Of a DNA stretch of 64,000 nt, positions 1-7,245 are shown piece after piece. The notes under the pieces are model-generated. The model saw only the letters and a list, made by a program, of their open reading frames with translations. It was not told the DNA's origin and ran no database searches. Position 1 is the stretch's first letter; the number at the start of each line of letters is the position of its first letter. Where the stretch lies: the NCBI RefSeq assembly GCF_000296835.1, contig NZ_CAKE01000035.1, positions 24,098 to 88,097 of the forward strand. The letters are read 5' to 3'. This DNA is from Lactobacillus hominis DSM 23910 = CRBIP 24.179 (GTDB taxonomy: Bacteria > Bacillota > Bacilli > Lactobacillales > Lactobacillaceae). The position numbers were made by a program, and so were the translations under genes.

Positions 1-199
1 TAATTCCCAGAATTATTTGAATAGCGCCAAACAAAATAAAGTAATTCCGGGCCCATTTCTGAGCATAAGCAAAACTATCCTTATTAACGCTGGCTAAATA
101 GGATAAATAGCCATACATTCTATTTGGAGTCTTAGCAGGCGAAAAAAGCCAGATGACTCCTATTGCAAGCATTATTGCACCACAAGCTAGATAAATCAT
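1..199 (-). CDS. SdpI-family membrane protein, partial (3' end outside window)
   Basis: The first 66 codons of a minus-strand gene run off the window edge. The ATG at 197-199 is preceded by an AAAGGAA-type ribosome-binding site. The protein opens with a hydrophobic segment (about residues 3-18), then a polar stretch containing NRMYGYLSYLAS and KWARN, then a second hydrophobic segment. The pattern of a basic tripeptide followed by YGYxSxxAS and a W-A-x-x pair is typical of the SdpI/YhfL family, whose founding member confers immunity to the SdpC toxin in Bacillus. In lactobacilli most members are of unknown role. It follows manA by 26 bases, but that does not reveal its function. Confidence 0.6.
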   Translation of the reverse strand, partial: MIYLACGAIMLAIGVIWLFSPAKTPNRMYGYLSYLASVNKDSFAYAQKWARNYFILFGAIQIILGI

Positions 200-225
200 T
201 TGGCTTCCTTTCTAATTATTCAAAT

Positions 226-1194
226 TTATTCTTTACCTGGGGCAGAAATAACCAATCTCAAGTTATCTCCACTGAAGCTAAAGTTCTTCATTTCATTTGG
301 AATGATAAAGTTAGTTCCTAACTTAATATCATAGTCCTTTCCATCTGCTGTGAACTTACCATTTCCTTTAATTACAGAAACTAAAAGATATGGATGATCA
401 TCTAGTGTCCAATTAAATATACCATTTACATCGATTTGCCACAAATAAAAATGAGGAGAAACTGGAGGTTGAGCTAAGGTAGTAATCTTAGCATCTCCAA
501 CTTGCTCATGGGTTATGTTCAACTTAGGATCTTTGTGTGGAACTTGAATAGTATCTAAAGATTGCTTAATGTGAAGTTCACGCTTTTTACCAGTCTTTTG
601 ATCTACACGATCCCAGTCATAAAGACGGTAAGTAACATCACTTGATTGTTGGGTTTCAATTACCATGATTCCCTTTGTCAAAGCATGAACTGTACCTGCT
701 GGTACATACAAAAAGTCCCCTTCTTTAACAGGAACATATCTAAATAATTTGTCCCACTTGCCATTCTTAATCCAGTCTTCTAATTCTTCTTTAGACTTAG
801 CATTGTGTCCGTAGATTAATTTTGCGCCAGGTTCTGCATGAAGAACGTACCAACTTTCAGTTTTACCAGAATCATTTTCATGTACGCGTGCATAATCGTC
901 ATCTGGGTGCACTTGCACTGACAAGTTATCGTTAGCATCTAAGAATTTTACTAACAATGGGAATTCTTTAGCCTTTGGATTACCAAAAAGTTCTGGATGC
1001 TTTAAGTAAAGATCACGTAAAGTCATTCCTTTATAAGGACCTTCAGTAACAGTAGATGCATCATCTTTATAACCTGAAATAACCCAAGCTTCGCCGACTT
1101 TTCCATCAGGAATCTTATATCCAAGTTCAGTATTTAATTTACGTCCACCCCAAATCTTAGGACGAAAATAAGGAGTTAAAAATATTGGTTCCAT
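226..1194 (-). CDS. manA: Mannose-6-phosphate isomerase, class I
   Basis: Interconverts mannose 6-phosphate and fructose 6-phosphate in the cytoplasm, linking mannose uptake to glycolysis. The 322-residue length suits the short Firmicutes type. Zinc ligands are visible as Q94 and H96 in SVQVHPDD, E114 in KTESWYVL and H170 in PAGTVHAL, with the catalytic-region arginine at about 190. The start is fixed by GAGGTG eight bases before the ATG. The upstream gap holds a 14-bp perfect palindrome and the decayed patB remnant, so manA may originally have been the last gene of a longer unit. No domain is missing. Confidence 0.96.
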   Translation of the reverse strand: MEPIFLTPYFRPKIWGGRKLNTELGYKIPDGKVGEAWVISGYKDDASTVTEGPYKGMTLRDLYLKHPELFGNPKAKEFPLLVKFLDANDNLSVQVHPDDDYARVHENDSGKTESWYVLHAEPGAKLIYGHNAKSKEELEDWIKNGKWDKLFRYVPVKEGDFLYVPAGTVHALTKGIMVIETQQSSDVTYRLYDWDRVDQKTGKKRELHIKQSLDTIQVPHKDPKLNITHEQVGDAKITTLAQPPVSPHFYLWQIDVNGIFNWTLDDHPYLLVSVIKGNGKFTADGKDYDIKLGTNFIIPNEMKNFSFSGDNLRLVISAPGKE

Positions 1195-1211
1195 AAAAAA
1201 TCACCTCAAGT

Positions 1212-1225
1212 AAAGTATATACTTT
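1212..1225. promoter_or_regulatory. 14-bp perfect palindrome upstream of manA
   Basis: AAAGTATATACTTT is its own reverse complement and lies 18 bases before the manA start codon, just upstream of its ribosome-binding site. Position and symmetry suit an operator, but the AT-rich core could also be chance. No regulator is assigned. Confidence 0.35.
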
Positions 1226-1226
1226 T

Positions 1227-1402
1227 TCAGTTAGTTTTTCGATATAATTCAACACCTTTTTGCAAGCGCTTCATACCGTCTTTTATCAGCTTCATTGGAC
1301 AAGCCAGATTTATACGCAAGAATTGCTGTCCATATCGATATTCCATTTGATTGAATCTGTTTTTGTGCGATCCGGCACAGTTTCAAAATCGAAATCTTCC
1401 AT
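1227..1402 (-). pseudogene. Remnant of patB/malY-type cystathionine beta-lyase aminotransferase with a large internal deletion
   Basis: From the ATG at 1400-1402 the first codons read MEDFDFETVPDRTKTDSIKW, the expected N-terminus of MalY/PatB pyridoxal-phosphate lyases. Within about ten codons the frame stops. In another frame the same stretch continues as YRYGQQFLRINLACP followed by MKLIKDGMKRLQKGVELYRKTN and a stop at 1227-1229, which is the normal C-terminus of that family. About 58 codons remain of a protein that is normally near 390, so an internal deletion of roughly 1 kb joined the two ends out of frame. It still has a ribosome-binding site (AAAGGAC) and starts next to the broken DUF3737 gene, suggesting a former operon. 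Confidence 0.8.
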
Positions 1403-1405
1403 CTT

Positions 1406-2285
1406 TTAGTCCTTTGCTTGCTGATTATTATCAGAACTATCTAATCTCTGTTCGATCTTTGGACAAATAATCGTCGTTTTTACTGGATCGATTTTTTCAG
1501 GATCAATGATTAACGAACCAATTTGAGGCGCTTCGATTTTGCCAGAAATCGGATTTTTGACACTATCAATCATATTATTTACTTCTACGTCCATATTTGA
1601 AACATATTCAAAAGTTAAATCGATTCTTAAAAAGTCACAGTTTTTAATAACAAGGTTATCTATATAATTTAGCCCCTGATCACTTTCGATTTTACAATTA
1701 ATTAAAGTTAAGTTTTTAGTATTCCAAGCTAAATACTCTCCATCAATTGTCGAATCATAAATAGTTACGTTATCGCAGTTCCAAAAAGCATCTTTAGAAA
1801 TAAACGTACAATTATGAGCTTCAATATTTTTGCCACCATCAAAGACATAATTTCCGATAACGCTCACATTATCTAAGTAGATATTTTGACTATCTTTGCC
1901 AAAATAATCACCATTAATTTGAGTATTAGTGATCTTAATGTCTTTACAAGTCCACATAGTTTCTTGAGCGTCCCTAAAATGTACATTGTCTAAAGTAATG
2001 TCTTGGCTTCTTCTAAAAAGCTTTGGAGCTTGCAACGCTGAATCAGTGATTGAAATATGCTTGGTGTACCAAATACCGCTACGTGACATTGTCTCTGTGC
2101 AACTTTTACATTTTCGTCATACCAGAGAGGATATTTCCAGTTAAAAATTGAATTCTTAATTTCAATATTTGAAGCTTCCTCAAAGGAGATTCACCATGGC
2201 CAAAAGTTATGCCATCTAAACTCGCATCTTTTAAACCATAAAGAATTCTTTCTCCTTCGAAATATTTATCTTTAATTGTTTTCAT
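1406..2285 (-). pseudogene. DUF3737-family gene broken by two frameshifts
   Basis: From the ATG at 2283-2285 the reading MKTIKDKYFEGERILYGLKD continues to GHGESPL, where the frame is lost near 2178-2184. A second frame then carries EASNIEIKNSIFNWKYPLWYD and is lost near 2090-2097. The third frame supplies SRSGIWYTKH and the remaining right-handed beta-helix-like repeats (N-x-x-I/L-x-N-C patterns) to the stop at 1406. The span is 880 bases; two single-base deletions would restore 882, or 293 residues, as expected for DUF3737. The 227-codon ORF from 2089 lacks a good ribosome-binding site, so it is probably not a gene in its own right. The family's function is unknown. Sequencing error is possible but the neighbouring patB is also dead. 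Confidence 0.72.
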
Positions 2286-2399
2286 TTAAGACTCCTAGAT
2301 TTTAATATTCTTAAATATGTTGGCATATTCTAGTTTAGTCTTATGATTCATTATGTCGAATACTTATTTAGTTGATGTAGCTATAGCTAGAAGCTATGA

Positions 2400-3116
2400 C
2401 TAATGATTAGCTCCTTCTGATTTTTCAATTCCTTCTTTAACAGAAGCTAAATCTACGTGAGAGTCGCGAAAATCAAGATCATTAACTGGAAAATGTTGCA
2501 TTAAATTATCAAATATTTCCAAATTTCCACTTAATTTTTCCGCTTTAAAATCTAAAACGTGTCCTGCAATCTGACGATCATCACTAATAAAGTGCAAATG
2601 CCAGCCGCTTGCCGTCACACTGCCAAAAATAGCTGGAGCATAATAGCCAATAATGGTTCCTGAAATATTTTCATAGTTAAATTCAGGCTGTTTTTGAGCT
2701 ACTTCTAACAAGCTAGGATACGGCTTTTCTTGTTTAGGCGCAATTCTAGTATGCAAAAATGAAAATGCTCCTTTTAATTGAATTGCAGCAAAGACATTTT
2801 GTAATTTCTTTTCTTCTACTAATTTCTTATTTACATAATTAAAGTCCACATTTTCTGAGTTCAATTCTTGTAAGTTATCTGGAAAATGGACTGATGCAAA
2901 GGGCAGTTTAGTACTCATATCAGTAATATGATTTACCTTGCCACTAGAAGTTGCTTGATAGACTTCATTGTTTAAGATAATTACTTCACCATCTAAGCCA
3001 GTAAAAGTGCCTAAACCGTAAGATCCGTGCGTAAGTAACTCTTTTAAGGTTATCGTTCCATCAAAATTCCCCGCCATTAGCGAAGCTAAAGTACTATGTT
3101 CATAAAGTGTTGTCAT
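2400..3116 (-). CDS. alsD: Alpha-acetolactate decarboxylase
   Basis: Converts 2-acetolactate to acetoin, the second step of pyruvate overflow to acetoin in the cytoplasm. The 238-residue length is normal for BudA/AlsD. The zinc-binding histidines are visible at 173 and 175 (GWHLHF) and 186 (AGHVLDF), and the N-terminal beta-barrel motif GLGTFTGLDGE at 35-44 is intact. It starts eight bases after the alsS stop codon, so the two are an operon. Acetoin formation removes pyruvate without acid production and limits intracellular acidification. No clear terminator follows the gene. Confidence 0.95.
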   Translation of the reverse strand: MTTLYEHSTLASLMAGNFDGTITLKELLTHGSYGLGTFTGLDGEVIILNNEVYQATSSGKVNHITDMSTKLPFASVHFPDNLQELNSENVDFNYVNKKLVEEKKLQNVFAAIQLKGAFSFLHTRIAPKQEKPYPSLLEVAQKQPEFNYENISGTIIGYYAPAIFGSVTASGWHLHFISDDRQIAGHVLDFKAEKLSGNLEIFDNLMQHFPVNDLDFRDSHVDLASVKEGIEKSEGANH

Positions 3117-3124
3117 CTTTGTTC

Positions 3125-4804
3125 CTATCCTAATTGTGAATCTATTAAATGAGTTGCTAAATCCTGGTTATGTGAATAATCAACTGGAACATCCACAACA
3201 ACCGGTCCTTGAATACTAAATGCTTTTTTCATAATCTTGTTTAAGTTTTCAGGCTTCTCTACTCTTAATCCAGTTGCACCAAAACTTTCAGCAAATTTTA
3301 CTAAATCTACTTGACCAAAGTTTACGCCGGCATTGTCTTGATACTTCATTTCTTCTTGGAAACGTACCATATCGTAATGACCACCATCGTTCCAAACTAC
3401 GATGACAATGTTTAGATTATGTTCCACTGCCGTTGATAATTCAGCTGCAGAAAACATAAAGCCACCATCACCACAAACAGCTACAGATTTAGTTTCAGGT
3501 TTTAGCAAAGCAGCAGTAATAGCCCAAGGCAAGCCGACTCCCAATGTCTGCATCCCGTTACTAATTAATAAATGGTGCGGCTGGTATGAACGAAAATGTC
3601 TAGCCATCCAAATATAGTGCGAGCCCACATCTAAAGCCACAGTCATGTCATCAGTCACGTTTTCTTGAATTGCATGCACAATTGCCAAAGGATGGTTTAA
3701 ATTGCCCTTTGGCTCCATTGGATGGGTCCTATCTTTATCTAATTCAGCCTTGAATTCTCCCAGCAAAGCAGCTGACTTTTTAGGATAAGTAAAACCTTCT
3801 AGACGTTTGCTTAACTGCTTTAAGCTAGATGCCAAATTACCAACTAACTGCATAATTGGCGTAAAGTTATTATCAATTTGAGCAGGAACAGTATCTAAGT
3901 TAACAATTCTTAACTTATCTTCTTTATTCCAGTTTCTAGGCTCATATTCGATTGGATCATAACCTAACGTGATGACCAAATCACTTTCAGCTAGTAAACG
4001 GTCGCCGACTTGATTTCTAAACAGTCCTACTCTGCCAAAGTAAGATTGCTTTTCTAATTCACGAGAAATTACGCCCGCTGCTTGATAAGTTTCAACTACT
4101 GGGAAAGCATATTTATCAAGTAAATCGCGCAAAGCTTGAGTTGTCTTTTCATCGCCTGCTCTTTGACCAACCAAAATTACTGGTAAATTGCTTTCTTTAA
4201 TTAAATCAGCTAATTTTGTTAAATCAGCTAAATCAGCTGGCCCCATTTTAGGCTTAGAATAAACCGGCAATGGCTTTTCGGTAACAACTGCATCGTCAAT
4301 ATCTTGAGGCAGACTAATAAAAGCAGCTCCTTTTCTTGCACCTTGCGTAGCTTCAATGGCATTAGACATTGTCTCAGAAATATTATTTGGATCCTGAATT
4401 TCTGCACTAAAACGCGTAATTGGAGCCATCAATCGCTTAGAAGGCGTGCTTTGGTGAGTTGCACGGTATAAGTCTTTTCTTTGCACTTGTCCACCAATTG
4501 CAAGTAATGGATCGCCTTCAGCATTGGCAGTCATAATACCTGTAGTTAAATTGCCGACTCCTGGACCAGAAGTTGCGATTGCAACACCAGTTTTTCCAGT
4601 TAAACGACCATATGCTTGAGCCATGAAAGTCGCATTTTGTTCATGGCGAGTAATAATTAACTTAGGTGCATCTTGGCTATCTTTTCCGTCTAAACCTTCG
4701 AAAAGTCTGTCAATCTTAGCACCTGGAATTCCAAATACTAAATCAATTTTGTGTTTTTTCAGACTATCAATAATTATGTCTGAACCATACATTTTTTTCT
4801 TCAT
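3125..4804 (-). CDS. alsS: Catabolic acetolactate synthase
   Basis: Condenses two pyruvates to 2-acetolactate using thiamine diphosphate. The protein of 559 residues has the N-terminal PYR domain with the catalytic glutamate E55 (RHEQNA), a central domain, and the C-terminal PP domain with the metal-binding GDGG at 445-448 and ND at 472-473. No regulatory-subunit gene is nearby and alsD follows directly, which favours the catabolic (AlsS/BudB) enzyme over the biosynthetic IlvB type. Its promoter has a 14-bp palindrome over the -10 box, so transcription is probably controlled by a dimeric regulator. Confidence 0.94.
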   Translation of the reverse strand: MKKKMYGSDIIIDSLKKHKIDLVFGIPGAKIDRLFEGLDGKDSQDAPKLIITRHEQNATFMAQAYGRLTGKTGVAIATSGPGVGNLTTGIMTANAEGDPLLAIGGQVQRKDLYRATHQSTPSKRLMAPITRFSAEIQDPNNISETMSNAIEATQGARKGAAFISLPQDIDDAVVTEKPLPVYSKPKMGPADLADLTKLADLIKESNLPVILVGQRAGDEKTTQALRDLLDKYAFPVVETYQAAGVISRELEKQSYFGRVGLFRNQVGDRLLAESDLVITLGYDPIEYEPRNWNKEDKLRIVNLDTVPAQIDNNFTPIMQLVGNLASSLKQLSKRLEGFTYPKKSAALLGEFKAELDKDRTHPMEPKGNLNHPLAIVHAIQENVTDDMTVALDVGSHYIWMARHFRSYQPHHLLISNGMQTLGVGLPWAITAALLKPETKSVAVCGDGGFMFSAAELSTAVEHNLNIVIVVWNDGGHYDMVRFQEEMKYQDNAGVNFGQVDLVKFAESFGATGLRVEKPENLNKIMKKAFSIQGPVVVDVPVDYSHNQDLATHLIDSQLG

Positions 4805-4830
4805 AATAAACTCTCCATTTTTCTACTGTA

Positions 4831-4866
4831 CTATTCTAGAATAGAAAGTTTTTGAGATTTTCTCAA
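4831..4866 (-). promoter_or_regulatory. alsS promoter with a palindromic operator covering the -10
   Basis: On the minus strand TTGAGA (4861-4866) and TATTCT (4838-4843) are 17 bases apart. The -10 lies inside the perfect palindrome CTATTCTAGAATAG (4831-4844), 27 bases before the alsS ATG. A bound dimer would block polymerase. Confidence 0.55.
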
Positions 4867-4971
4867 CCATAAAGTTTGATGACTGGGAAGAAAAAAGGAT
4901 TCAACTTTATAATTCAGGTATAATATTGTAAATAGTTTATTTATTAACAATTAGGGAAAAAGGCAAAAATA

Positions 4972-5175
4972 ATGAAATTAAGATATGTTGGTCCAAGCTT
5001 TTATGTAGAAGGTTTAACTAATGGAAAAGAATATGAAATTTTAAGCGAAGAAGGCCCTTATTACCGTGTAATTGATGACAGTGGAGAAGATTATTTGTAT
5101 TCTAAAGAGCATCCAGCTCCTATGGATGGAAGTTCTAAAGGTGGTCGTTGGGAAAAGATCCAAATTAAATACTAA
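4972..5175 (+). CDS. Small uncharacterised protein (67 aa)
   Basis: Begins at an ATG with AAAGG eight bases upstream and ends at TAA. The protein has no membrane segment or signal. It is rich in short beta-prone stretches (LRYVGPSFYVEGLTNGKEYEIL, then YYRVIDDSGEDYLYSKEHP) and ends with SSKGGRWEKIQIKY. I recognise the layout of a family of about 65-residue Firmicutes hypotheticals of SH3-like appearance, but not a function. It is divergent from alsS and followed 53 bases later by another small gene. Codon use looks native. A toxin, antitoxin or immunity role cannot be argued from the sequence. Confidence 0.7.
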   Translation: MKLRYVGPSFYVEGLTNGKEYEILSEEGPYYRVIDDSGEDYLYSKEHPAPMDGSSKGGRWEKIQIKY

Positions 5176-5228
5176 ATGGCTAAAATATTCAATTTATACT
5201 AGAGCTACAGTACAAATGATAAAATCTT

Positions 5229-5471
5229 ATGAAAATAAACGAATTAAAACGAAAATTAACAGACTATACATTAAATTTCTCATTTATAGTGAATGGTAAA
5301 CCATCAGGCATTACTACATATGAAGTAAATAATGGGGTTCCTACCTTAACAATGTGGTACGGGGATAAGGAAAAGCAATATCACGACCCTAAAAATCTAT
5401 TAAATGATTCTTTTTTTGATGGTAAAAGCCTAGCTGAATTATCAACAAATTTAAATATCGAAATAAATTAA
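5229..5471 (+). CDS. Small hypothetical protein (80 aa)
   Basis: An 80-codon ORF from ATG to TAA, not recognised. The predicted protein is soluble, begins with a basic helix (KINELKRKLTDYTLN), then alternates beta-like segments (FSFIVNGKPSG, TLTMWYGDKEKQYHD) and ends in an acidic helix (GKSLAELSTNLNIEI). No strong ribosome-binding site is seen at the ATG, which weakens the call. The coherent amphipathic pattern and its position in front of the bidirectional terminator at 5546-5579 support it. It may be co-transcribed with the 67-residue gene upstream. Confidence 0.55.
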   Translation: MKINELKRKLTDYTLNFSFIVNGKPSGITTYEVNNGVPTLTMWYGDKEKQYHDPKNLLNDSFFDGKSLAELSTNLNIEIN

Positions 5472-5545
5472 TCTAATTATTGATAAAGTGTTCAAAAGAT
5501 CACTAACTTGAAACGCTTAATCATTTTTAGATTTATCTATAAAAT

Positions 5546-5579
5546 AAAAACACCTTTTATTAGCCAAAAGGTGTTTTTT
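5546..5579. terminator. Bidirectional rho-independent terminator between small genes and ssrA
   Basis: The stem AAACACCTTTT / AAAAGGTGTTT with a short loop has T-runs on both sides. It can end the plus-strand small genes and the minus-strand tmRNA transcript. Confidence 0.85.
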
Positions 5580-5619
5580 CAATACAGAAATACTGATATA
5601 TCAACATTTTTTACTCATA

Positions 5620-5983
5620 TAGTGGAGATGAGGGGAATTGAACCCCTGTCCAAACGCATTTCGTCATTAACCTCTACAATCATAGTTATATTATTTAATC
5701 TCGTCAAAACATTGCGCCATATAACAGGGCAAACATATTAAGACATACCTGAGATTCTTCTTTTTAACTATTCAGATGAGGTAGTTAAACGTAGCTCATT
5801 AAAGGTAAAACCCGATAACAGCCATGAGCAAACCGTCATCAGATCACACAGGCTGACTAAGCAGCTACTGCGTAAGAATTTTCGTTATTTGCAGTTATAT
5901 TTAACTGTGACGTTTTTACGTAGACGTGACCTACGAATTGCAGTCAATGCGAATCTACGCCTGTCGAATCCCAAAACATCCCC
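5620..5983 (-). ncRNA. ssrA: tmRNA (transfer-messenger RNA)
   Basis: Rescues ribosomes stalled on broken mRNAs together with SmpB, whose gene is at 33.1-33.6 kb. On the minus strand the 5' end GGGGATG (from 5983) pairs with CATCTCC (5624-5630) to form the acceptor stem, and GGTTCAATTCCCC forms a T-arm beside it. The tag reading frame lies at 5857-5892 and reads ANNENSYAVAA followed by TAG, ending in the hydrophobic AVAA expected of a ClpXP degradation tag. The discriminator A is followed by CTA rather than an encoded CCA. Pseudoknot regions occupy the remainder. Confidence 0.96.
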
Positions 5984-6026
5984 AAAAAAGAAGACATAAC
6001 TATTATACAACCAAAATAGTTATGTC
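5984..6026 (-). terminator. ackA rho-independent terminator
   Basis: On the minus strand GACATAACTATT and AATAGTTATGTC form a 12-bp stem followed by TTCTTTTTT. The terminator ends one base before the mature 5' end of tmRNA, and its loop contains the ssrA -10 box. Confidence 0.85.
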
Positions 6027-6031
6027 CTCAA
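6002..6031 (-). promoter_or_regulatory. Probable ssrA promoter embedded in the ackA terminator
   Basis: TTGAGG (6026-6031), an 18-base spacer and a perfect TATAAT (6002-6007) lie on the minus strand. The predicted start is about 12 bases upstream of mature tmRNA, leaving a short 5' leader for RNase P to remove. Confidence 0.6.
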
Positions 6032-6042
6032 CTATAACATAA

Positions 6043-7227
6043 TTAATCCAAATGTGCCAAACGAACTACGTCTCTTTCAATCATAAGTTCTTCGTCAGTT
6101 GGAATAATCATAACTTTAATCTTCGAATCAGGCTTAGTAATGAACTTTTGACCATTAGTTTCGTTAGCATCAAAGTCTGGATCAATACCTAAAAATTCTA
6201 AGTCTCTCATAACAGCTTTACGTACACGCTTATCGTGTTCACCAATACCAGCTGTAAATACAATACCATCTACTCCGCCCATTTCTGCAGTGTATGCACC
6301 AATGAAACGAACAATGCGGTTAATAAACATTTCACGAGCTAATTGTGCACGCTTATCTGGATTATGCTTTAAATCGCGCATATCTGGTGAAATACCTGAA
6401 ACTCCCAATAAACCTGACTTTTTATTAAGGATTTCGATCATTTCATCCATACTCAAGTTTTCTTTCTTCATTACATACTGAAGAAGAGAGGGATCTACAT
6501 CGCCTGACCGAGTAGCCATCATAATTCCAGCCAATGGAGTAAAGCCCATTGAAGTATCATATGACTTGCCATCTTTAACTGCGGTAATTGATGCACCAGA
6601 GCCTAAGTGACAAACAATTAACTTAAGTTCATCTAAAGGCTTTTTCATCATTTCAGCCGCTTGAGCAGATACATAACGTACGGAAGTTCCATGAGCACCA
6701 TACTTACGTGCACGATATTTTTCATAATATTCATAAGGAATTGGGTAAAGATAATGAACAGCATCCAAAGTTTCGTGGAATGAAGTGTCAAATACGCCAA
6801 CTTCTGGAACACCAGGAAGCAACTTCATAAATGCCCTGATTCCTTCTCCTTCTGCAGGATTGTGCAAAGGCGCATATTCTTTCAAAGCAAAAACTTTTTC
6901 AAGTTTATCTTCATCAATAATTGCTGAATCTTTGAAATATTCCCCACCGGCCACAATACGGTGTCCAACGCCAGCAATTTCTGAAAGATCGGTAACAACG
7001 TTATATTTTTGTAACCAATCTAATAGTTTTTGAACAGCAGCTTCTTGATCTGGAATATTTTCTTTTTCTTCATATTTCTTGCCATCAGCAAGTTTCATAT
7101 CAAAAGTAGAATCAGGTAATCCTACTCTATCGGCCATCCCTTCAGCGATTACCTTTTCATCAGGTAAAGAAAACAACTTATACTTAAAAGATGAACTACC
7201 AGAATTAATTGCTAAAACTTTTTTCAT
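6043..7227 (-). CDS. ackA: Acetate kinase
   Basis: Makes ATP and acetate from acetyl phosphate and ADP, completing the Pta-AckA branch; pta is at 28.7-29.7 kb. The 394-residue length is standard. Visible motifs are the N-terminal SGSSSFK (residues 8-14), VGHRIVAGG, the phosphate-binding GAHGTSVRYVS and HLGSGASI, and the second ASKHA signature near FTAGIGEHD. A TAGGAGG-type ribosome-binding site precedes the ATG. It lies 18 bases downstream of the methyltransferase gene at the end of the comG region, an order shared with other Firmicutes (ytxK-ackA). Confidence 0.97.
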   Translation of the reverse strand: MKKVLAINSGSSSFKYKLFSLPDEKVIAEGMADRVGLPDSTFDMKLADGKKYEEKENIPDQEAAVQKLLDWLQKYNVVTDLSEIAGVGHRIVAGGEYFKDSAIIDEDKLEKVFALKEYAPLHNPAEGEGIRAFMKLLPGVPEVGVFDTSFHETLDAVHYLYPIPYEYYEKYRARKYGAHGTSVRYVSAQAAEMMKKPLDELKLIVCHLGSGASITAVKDGKSYDTSMGFTPLAGIMMATRSGDVDPSLLQYVMKKENLSMDEMIEILNKKSGLLGVSGISPDMRDLKHNPDKRAQLAREMFINRIVRFIGAYTAEMGGVDGIVFTAGIGEHDKRVRKAVMRDLEFLGIDPDFDANETNGQKFITKPDSKIKVMIIPTDEELMIERDVVRLAHLD

Positions 7228-7245
7228 ATAGATCCTCCTAAATAA

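Noticed and set aside
1406..2089. Independent 227-codon gene starting MSRSGIW
   Set aside because: The start lacks a ribosome-binding site and upstream frames contain the missing N-terminus of the same DUF3737 protein, so it is part of a pseudogene.
5508..5741. 77-codon plus-strand ORF
   Set aside because: It overlaps the terminator and the 3' part of tmRNA; its pseudo-protein is an artefact.
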